From Blastomussa wellsi (taxonomy: Eukaryota; Cnidaria; Anthozoa; Scleractinia; Plerogyridae): a stretch of DNA of 64,000 bases. Under the pieces are notes generated by a model. It searched no databases. It was given only the letters and a program-made list of their open reading frames with translations, and was not told the DNA's origin. A program made the translations under genes and the position numbers. Positions 33,179 through 42,900 of the stretch are shown in pieces (position 1 is the stretch's first letter; each line of letters opens with the position of its first letter). The DNA is taken from contig OX393568.1 of assembly GCA_947652115.1 (NCBI GenBank), forward strand, positions 16,088,508-16,152,507, given 5' to 3'.

Positions 33179-33489
33179 TCACCTGATGCGTTTAAAAACA
33201 TCGTGTTGCGAGGTATCCATGATTATTTTACAATCATGTGCAGGTAGGCGTAGTTGAGATAAGCCTTTCTTGAGAAATTTCAGCACATCTTCATAGCGAG
33301 ACTGCTTTTTACCAAGGCACGCTTGGAATGCGCGAAAGCAAAGCCACGTGACTTCGCGCTCGTCCAATGAGAATGTGTCTTCACGGGGAGACAGCTGGCG
33401 ACACTTCCGAGAACTTGCTGAATGAAAATACTGCGCTAAATCAAGGATCATTCGACAGAAGAATGGAGGGTTATCTTTTGGTTGACCAC
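33179..33489 (-). CDS. TERT: TERT exon 6: C-terminal extension, last visible exon
   Basis: Starts after TTCTTACAG with GGQPKDNPPFFCRMILDLA, matching the KNPTFF segment of vertebrate TERT. It continues through REVTWLCFRAFQACL to a C-terminal VFKRIR and stop, comparable with the short basic-hydrophobic end of vertebrate TERT. The TGA stop lies inside ATCAG|GTGAGA, a perfect donor consensus, so splicing to a further short exon is not excluded. Confidence 0.85.
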
Positions 33490-33876
33490 CTGTAAGAAAG
33501 ATTTACAAAATAAAATATTGAACTCCACTATTTTCTCAAAATAGTATCAATCACCAGAAACTAACTGACAGATGCTAACGAATGACTGATAAACTCACAT
33601 TCCACATTACAAAGATCATTTAAAAAGGACGCACTCCGATTTACATTTGTAACAAACGAAATAATTAGGCCGCACTGTTTCCTGATTTGACCAGCCACTG
33701 CAATAAACTTCATCTTGTTTCGATTCGTGCCCCTTTCTTGTTTCAAAACTAAAAGACACATAAGATCTACAATATAATTTTGTTTTATCAACTAGGTTGA
33801 TGATGTGAATTGACCACCGCAAAGAGATTCAAGAGCTGACGTTTCGAGTCCTTTCGAGTGTTGGCCCTTCGTCGCT

Positions 33877-33915
<39 letters not shown>

Positions 33916-36900
33916 CTATTCACAAGATCTACTTCGAGCAAATGCTGTCATCAAATTATTTACTTTCCTTGGGTTAGAAGCACTTCGATGATTTTTTTTC
34001 ACAAGGCCAGCGCGCCAACGAGATAAAAGGGTATAAAAGTACGCCTTGAAATTTGATTCAATAAAATATGGTTTGGTGATATTATATACAAATGGAGCAA
34101 TGGCACACAAGCTTTTAGTAGATTGTCAGGTTGACACAAGAATGACACGAGATTCCAGCAAGGAATTTTTAAGTCTTCGTTTTGTGTTGTGTAAGGGCTC
34201 CATTTAAACTAGCTCTGATAAAATGGATGCTCTGGGTAAATATCAAAATAAATATTGAATATACCGGTATTACGGGTTTATTTCTTCACGTAAAAGTCAT
34301 ATTACGTTCAGGATATTAAAAAATCCTGATTCTATATTTATAGGAAGTGTATGCACAGTAAAAAAGCTATGTAGTTAATTAAAAGAAGCCGGACTCCGGC
34401 TTCTTTTAATGGTTTTGGTTTTGCTTAGACAAAAGGAGGAAAAAAGAATTGACACACCCAAGCTGAACAGGAATCAACCATAATTCATGCATAAAAATTT
34501 CAAAATTATAGCTTCTGGAGCTAACTGACTAATTGACATTTCTGTATGCTTCATTTCGTAAAAAATAGCAAAAGCTTGGTTAGCTAAGTCGCTAGCATGC
34601 AATGTAACTGTAAAGTTTAATTATTGATGGATGAATGAAATGACAGCAGTTGTTTCCTGTGCTCTTTCAAATGCTGGACTATATTGCTGCACTAAGGTCA
34701 TTGGAAATAATTTATATTCACGAAGTGCAGAGAACCACCTTACACAGACGAGACGACAAATGTTTGACAATGCTGTCGTTGGAAATGTTTCCTTGCTTTC
34801 GTCGTAGTCTTCCTCGGGCACGGTTATAATACGACCTTGCAGTCCTCAAACTAAAAATACAAACTACGAAGTTTCGCAGAAAATTAAAATATGTCAAAAA
34901 TTCGTCGCACTGAAACGGATTGCCGGATTCCCGTGTCCAGTTTTAGCAACATCCGTACTCTTTTGTGGGGGTCACTCCCCTTTATTTCATCCCTTCGTCC
35001 TCTCGAAATATTCCATTCAAATTCATGTGCACCCCAGACCTAAGACATTTTCAGATTTATTGTATTTGTTTTATTTGTCTAACGTTTTGGCAACGTTGGC
35101 TTCATTCATTAGATTTGTCAGTTACCGACACCACACATACAAAAGTTGCTTCTTAACTTACGGTCTTTTTATGTTCGAAAATTAAATACTTACGACAGCG
35201 AAGATGTGATGTGATAAATTCCAAGAAAAAACAAAGAAACAAACAAGAAATTCAAGGTTTGCTATAAGAATGTACGGGCTCCATTTTACATCTAGTACAA
35301 AGCCCCCCCCCCCCCCCCCCAGGAACAGTCTCTGTCTCTTAAGGGAATGAGGCAGTCAGGGCGCGGCTATCAAATTATACACAATTGGCTGAAAAGTAGG
35401 TTTTAGCGTGTTATTCCTTAAACGAGATAAATGTATACATACGTACAATAATTATTCAAGTAACTGTTGTTTGCTACTAATGCCGAAAAGTAATTTTAAA
35501 TAACTGATGAAATGAGCCAGAAAATTTCTAAAAAAAATACAATAATTATTTAAGTAACTGTTATTTGCGACTTCTGCCGAAATGTAATTTTAAATAACTG
35601 ACGAAATGCTTTAAATGGGTTCCTACAAATCCAGTAGAATTTTCATAATAACTCACAAGTTACTAATGGATTTTGACGACTTATTTTCTTTGGAAAGAAA
35701 TGAAGAAAACTAAAACACGCGAAACAATTGAACCACCAAACTCGACCGGCCTCCGTTAAAACTAATTACAATTTGAGTTTTTCAAAAGTTCTTTACAAAA
35801 CAGAAATTTGAATATTTCAATTAGTGGGCCCACTTTCGAACCTACTTCTACATTAGTAGAAAAAGCGCTTAGCAGCAAATTAAAAGTGCACTTGATTGAT
35901 TTTAGATGTGCTCGAACAATAAAAGGCCATTGAAGTGTCTTCGGTTTCGTTTATTAAACTCTCATTCAAATGGAAGCTTCAGTATTCTTTGATGGAAAAC
36001 ATAATTCACCATCTGACTTTTAGTGAGTCAATTCGCTTAATATTCAAGCCCAGCAAATTTGAACGACTTGGGCTGGAGTGTCACGTGAGCGTAAAACGTG
36101 AAAACTCCGAAATTAAATGCTGTGCGATATGCGTGAATTTGTTGCGTTTTTCGCGTTTCGGAACAACCGAGTTTGAAGAAATCGGGCTTAAAAAAGACAA
36201 CCAAAGATGAAAATGAATTTCTCTAAACAATATAGACTGTAATCTATTCACAGGGAATATTGTATTCATGACCAACAAATTACTTGTATTACAATCTGAA
36301 AGAATAGTTTCCTTTTTTCAGTTTTAGAAATGTAGTCTTTAAAAGTAAATAATGTCACACTAAGTTTTGTTTTCGTGTTGCGCATATGTCTCACTGAACT
36401 CAACGCCTGCAGTGCTGGACTGTTAATGACGATGTCTAGATAAGTATTAGTAATAAAACATGAAGATTTTGAATGTAATGAGACAATTTATTCTATCACT
36501 GTTATTATAAAGCCATATATCATCTCGAAGTCGAATTTAATATCGATACGTCTGCGGTGTCCAGCTGAGTTTCTCACCCTTCTGTCATCCCTAACAATGA
36601 GTTTTAATAACTCACTCGATATAAAAGAAACAAATTATCTTTCATTTCTTTCCGCTGCAGTTCACGTATTCCAAGATCATTGGTTAATTATTTTTGATTT
36701 GAAATGAGAAATTTCCACTACTCCGGCGCAAAGTCTATGTCGTATAGGAAACAATTTTAAACAAATGTTTGTTGAAACTATTCGAATTTGGCACCTTTCC
36801 CCACAATATTGCTTATGACATAAAAAAACCAGACAGGGAAACAGAATATTATTGCAAACTTTGTCTTTCTCATCGGGCTACCTTGAAAAACGAACAACGT

Positions 36901-39900
36901 GATTTCGCGACATCTCACAACACGCGCATCGCAAATCAAATGTAACGTACCTCGTGGCAACTCTTTGGCGTAGGTGTGAAACTTGTAGGCAGTCAACAGG
37001 AACACGTGGTACACATTCAACAGGATGCTCTGGCGTGCGTTCAGATTGTGATCCAGCAGTAATGGATGGCACTTAGGACGTACTGAATAAAGGAGCTTCC
37101 TGCTAAGGGACTCGCCAGGATGCGCATTTAACGTCACAGTCAGGGTGTCCCGTAAGAAGAGCCCTTAAACGAGATGAATTTGCGCTAATGAGTGCGATAA
37201 ATTTTCTACCAAAAACGGCATTTTCTCGAACTTAAAGGACTTTCATCAACAGCCAGAAGACATATTTACATTAATGAAAATATAAAAACAATAGTCTAGC
37301 TTTCAGTTTTAAACTGAGTATGTCCACTAATGTGGAAATATCACGGAGTTTATCGCGATTTTTGGTCAGACTTAGTTAAAATTAAACTTTTAACGCCTCG
37401 TCAATACTCAAATCGTTACTGAATCACTAATTTTTGTAACATCAAGTGAATCAGAACAGAAGGATGAGGGAAATATGTTAGTACTGATTTCCTATGAAAT
37501 GCAATGAGAATACTTGAAAACGTCGGCCCGACGTTTTCAAGTTGGCGTCAATCTCGATCTTGGCCATCCGCGCGCAAAAACATCTATAAACAATTTCTAA
37601 ACATTGGGATAATCATTCAAAGGATTTTTTAACATTATCATGTAGCTTCTATTAACGGAAAAGAGTCCCTTGGATTTTCGATGTGTTATAAACATAGCGT
37701 GACACTGCCTCTTTAAAGGATCCTTAGCCAGTCACGGCATTGTTTTTGTCCACTTATTGGTTTCAGTTCGGTATTGTAGTTTATGTGGAGAGTGTCAAAA
37801 CGAAAGAGAGCCCCGTGAAACTGATGAAGATAATCAAACAGACTTCCAGCAATACAAATTGCAGTGATACAATTTTCATAATTTAGACGGCATAAAAAGT
37901 AGCGGATTTCACGGATTTCAAGGCGTGACTGACTAGGTTCAAGGAGTTACACAGACATGATGTTTGAGCGCAAATTGAAAGGGTCGAACACATCGCTATA
38001 ACGCTCTGGCACTGTGTTTTGGATAAATCGCTGAAAACGAATTTCACTTTGTTTCTCTAGAACGATCATTCATCTTGGTATTCTAGGCGCATCTCGTAAA
38101 TGCGCAAAGCTAATCAGTCATAATCTTAGCTCCCTTATGACCACAAATGCGTCACAACCCCCTTGATAGTACCCCCTTAAATACTGGAACGCCAGACTGT
38201 ATAACTGCAGCTCAAAAACAGTAAGTTCGTAAGTTCGTAAGTTCGTATTTGCGTAAAGCTGTGTTTTTGCCTGGAATATTTATTTCTACTTTTTTGCCTT
38301 TAAATGAATTTCCCACGCGGCGCGTTGTTCGTTTTTGCAAAGCCAATTCCAAGTCATCGCACTTCTTATTGATTAGAGTACCTCCAAGGCTTTTAGAACA
38401 GCAACAGAAAATACATGCCAATTTCAATGGTTCTCACCTTTGTAACGAGACAGGTCTGGAGAAACTTCAAGTGTGACAGTATCCAAGAGAAACCCGCACC
38501 ATGGAAATCTCTCGCCCTCACCAACTCTCTTCGCCGCTTGACCGTCAACCGCGACCACGTCATAGTTGGTCAGCGTCTTATCGTGGTTGATAAAACAGCC
38601 AAACTCAGGTATCCCGGCATGCATTACATTCAGGAACTTGTCTGCCAGGCTCTTCTGCGGAGTGATGAGGAGGAAGTCGTCCACCCATCTCAACAGAAGG
38701 GAGTCTGGGTCCTGGGATATCTCAGATAGGTGGGTCCTCTCCATTTGACTGTAGTAATAGCCGCAAAGCATCGTGGACAGGATAGAGCCTTGTGCAATGC
38801 CTAAATAAACAAGAGTGACTAAATTAGAACGGTTTTGACTTGAGTTTCGAAAGCAGGTCGCGTTTGCTTTGGTTTTGTATTATCACGCGCAGTGATTGGT
38901 TTAAAAATTTCGCGCTGGCCAAAACCAATCGCGGCTCGCACGCACGTTTTGCCGCGCTATGCGCGCGCTTCATGTGTTTGCTTAGAGTTTTGATTGGTTC
39001 ATTGAATTACCGCTCCATTTTGACAGGCCAGAGTGATTACTTTGGTTTTATAGCGCTCATTTGAAAATCGCTCTTTAAAAATAAATGACTTAATTAAGAT
39101 TTTTAGATCTACTTTCCGTATTGGTGGACCAAGTCCGATCCAGTTTCTGGCAAATCTTCGCTCCAGCTATCGAATGTTCATGGTCTTATCAAAACAGTGC
39201 AGACAAGTCTGCTTTTCGTAAATCATCTATAAGACAAGAAGGCGCGCTGGCGTTTTAATCCGGAGGTCCCGGGTTCAAAACCTCCTCCCTGCCACTAGCG
39301 AAAAGTCTCCTTTATCTTCAGTGTTACGGCAAGCAGGGGACGTAAAATAACCCACGCACTTCTCGCAAAGAGTAGGGAGCGAGGTTTCCGGTGTCGTGGT
39401 TCGGCCTCGTATCATGGATTGGTGCTTGACATAGGGATCCGGATAACATCACCGCACCTTTCCCTCTTGGATGGACTTGTCCAAGAAAAATGAGTATGAG
39501 TGTGAGTATGTATTGTTTCTCGGGAGTCCCGAGTTCAAATCCTCGATCACGTTTTTTTCACCATGTTACGTTCATTTGAAATATTTGTTACCTCTGTTTC
39601 AGTGGCAAACCTGAAAACTAGCTAAGCCTAGTGCTTAAAAAGCTAAGTACACAACCACTATAAATAACATGTACATTTTTTACTCAAGAGCTATGGCATC
39701 CGACTGTATAAGTGTCTTCGCAACATGTCCCTCTCTCGAGTCTGTTCCACGCGTACGCTGCTGAGGCATTCCAGCGGCATGATCTTTAACATATCAACAA
39801 CTTTTTTTGTCCAAACGAGAAAGTTTTGAGTTGTGACATTAGGCAGCCACTTCCTGTTGCTAGCAAAAATAGTCGCAGTCAATTGGCAATTGTCGAAGTT

Positions 39901-42900
39901 GAGCTTACGGTCGAAAGCGTTACTTCTTCCGGGGAAAACACTCGTCTTTATACGAGAAATAAATTGCTACTGTCCGCTGAGAAAAAGTTAGCCTGCTTGA
40001 TTATTCATAAGTTTTCCTTCTTCCCGTTAGTTTCGCCTTGCTGAATTAAATTTTATTTATTTAGTGCACATTTGTGCTTTCGATCCTGGAATTTAAACAG
40101 TATGCGACATTCTGCAAGCCGTGAGTTGTCCCGGGTAGGCGAGCCAAAGTGTTTTATATGAGAAAAATGATCGCATCAGCCAGAGTTACCCTGCCTGCCG
40201 AGGCGATACAACTCACCTGCCCGAGCTGCCTCGTCCATCAAAACGAGTTCGCTATCCTGATATAATCGATCATTTAACTATTCGACGAAATAGTAAAACG
40301 TTAGCTCGCCCATAGATTACGGGGGAGGGTTGTTTTGGGTACCCCAGACCATAAAAGATGTTCCGCTAACCGAGACCATGGACCGTACCAATCAGGGCGT
40401 TCGAACGATAGGGTACTCAACGCGATGGTAGACCGATACTTGTTTATTAGCGTGTTACAGCGCGACGCACCTAAGAGTGGCCACCCAACAAACTTTTTTG
40501 ACAAGTTATAATTAGCCAATCAGAGAGCGCCAATTTGTTTGAGTTGTCTCGCCTCCTTGCAATGTTCAAAGCCGTTGTTACGAAACCTGTCACGCTTGTA
40601 ACAAGGACGCGAGAAAACTCAAACAAATTCGCGCTCTCTAATTGGCTAACTTGTCAAAAAAGTTTGTTGGGTGGCCACACTTAGGCGCATCGCGCTATAA
40701 AAGACTCATGTGTTCTACACCGCACGTAGGATTGTGGATGTCAAAGTGACTCTTATCTTGACTACTAATCTCCCTAATGGTTTATATAATAACTGGAAAA
40801 ATCTTCACTAACTGACTTACCCCTCTCTTGTTGGTAATAGTTGTTACCGATCTTTACGATATTATGGAAGATGTGCTCTCCGAGCATATTGACCAGTTTG
40901 TCGCGGTCTTCAGTTGCATACCAAACGTTATCCACCGCTATCACTTGCTTAAGTTTCCACACCGTGACGAGATCTCGAAAGAACTCTGGAAATGAACGGC
41001 AGTCGTCTGCAGTGCTGATGTGTTTCTCAAAGTCTCTGCAAATTAGAGAACATACCTTAGTATATACACTTCTCCTCTGCCCATGTGGTCGTTCTCTTTG
41101 AGAACATAGCAGAGTGTGCACGTAACGGCTATGACGTAATAGACTCACAGCCAGTCGCCCGCAGTCTGACAGTACTGTGCAATGGTATTGTCACACTACG
41201 CAGTGTTTCGTGTATAACTTGTCGAGCAGTTTTGCTGTGCGAGACACGTTAAACGATACCTCGCTAAACGCAACGCCACTAAAAGTGCACTGCAGCGTTA
41301 GTGCCAGAACCATTAAGTTACGGGCTGCAGTGAAAACTTTGCAATCCAAGATAGCTTTAAAGTGTGTTATACTTCTTCTAAACTGGGCAATTCGTGATTG
41401 AAACAAATGAAAATAGAATTAATCGCCCATTGAAATCTATGACGCAAATTAGTTGATCTTTGCAACTTCGAGTATCCTGGGTGTGGGAGTTTTTCGTACG
41501 CGTTTTCCGGTTTCGGTTACGCCTTGGTGGTAACCAGGGTGACAGCGAGCTGATAATAAGCTTGGCGCAAGTAGCCTGGGCCAGGCACCTTGGTGAGGAG
41601 TAGTGCGACGAAGGAGCGAAGCGGGTCGAGCGGGGGAAGTTCATTTGAGTTGCACTATTTCCGGTCCCAGGCTACGCGCAAGCTTTTACTAACGTCTGAA
41701 CCGTCTCAGTATACAATCCGTGTCAGGTAATTGCCCCTCTCCCCCTCCTCCCCAGAATTTTGTCTGGTCGTCCTGGCATTTTCAAGTAGCCATTCATTTG
41801 TGTAGCAATTATTACCTGTAGACCTTCCCTGCTGACATCCGCAACAATGCAAACCGACGAATTAGATACTCCTCTTCCTGAAGCACTTCCTTCATGATCT
41901 CAAATAGCTTCTGATGCAGTATGGACTCGTAGCAGTGGCTCACGTCCACGTGGACGAAGTACAGCGGCCTTTTCTCCAAGCTGGCGCGCACGCGTGCGAC
42001 AAACGGCTTCAGCGCTTGGTAGAAATCGTCAGCTCCAAACAAGGTGGCGCCCAGGCTCTTGGGGTTCCTGTCTTTCTCGAACTTTAGAACTTCAAACAGG
42101 TTCTGGAGCTTCACATTGATTGACTGCTGTTTCTGAGTGGTGATTGGCTCCTTTATTGACGGGCAGTGCCGCATGTTGGTGATGGGGCGGACAGTTGAAC
42201 TCTTTGGTATAAACCTGAGAAGCGAAAAACCCAGAGAAGATTGCCTGCGAAGAATTTCCTCTGCTTCTGCGGTCTTCAACGGTATGAAGAATTCGCCACA
42301 AAACGTGTTCAAACCGAACTGATGGATTTTCTCCCAGACTGGCTTTCTGTAGAAAAACACCCTTTGACGATGAGTACCACTCTCCGTGATGTAAAAGAAG
42401 GTCTTCAGGACGAGCATAAGGTACTTGGTAACAAACCACCAGATGAACTGAGCAAGAATGGCTTGTTGCTTAAGGGAGTCAGAGGGTGGAATGTGCTTCT
42501 TTTCACTTCCGTTCTCCTTGAGCCATTGGCAACTAGACACCTTGATACCTGCCATCAGCTGGCCAAGGGTGAACGTCTCTGCACGACGAAGGTGGATGAA
42601 CTTTGAGAGATTTCTGAAGAACTTTGCCTTGTTGTCTGATGATCCCCACAATTCTTTCGGCACCACTTTATGGCAAACACACTGAAGAAACCGCACAACC
42701 TACAGCAAACGAGCCAACAGTTTAGTTTGTCGGAGAGGCTAGAAGGCTACAAGTTCCTTTTTCCCTTAGTACAGCTAAATGTTAGTAGAAATTTATAGGA
42801 CTAATTGCACCTAGCCTCATACGTAGGTACGTGTTCTTCTTTGGGGAGGATTGCGTGACGAGCCAAAGTTAGGATTGTCACGCAAATCCTCCCCAACGTG

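Noticed and set aside
34621..34821. 66-codon minus-strand frame in TERT intron 5
   Set aside because: TERT exons 5 and 6 join in phase without it, and it has no telomerase similarity.
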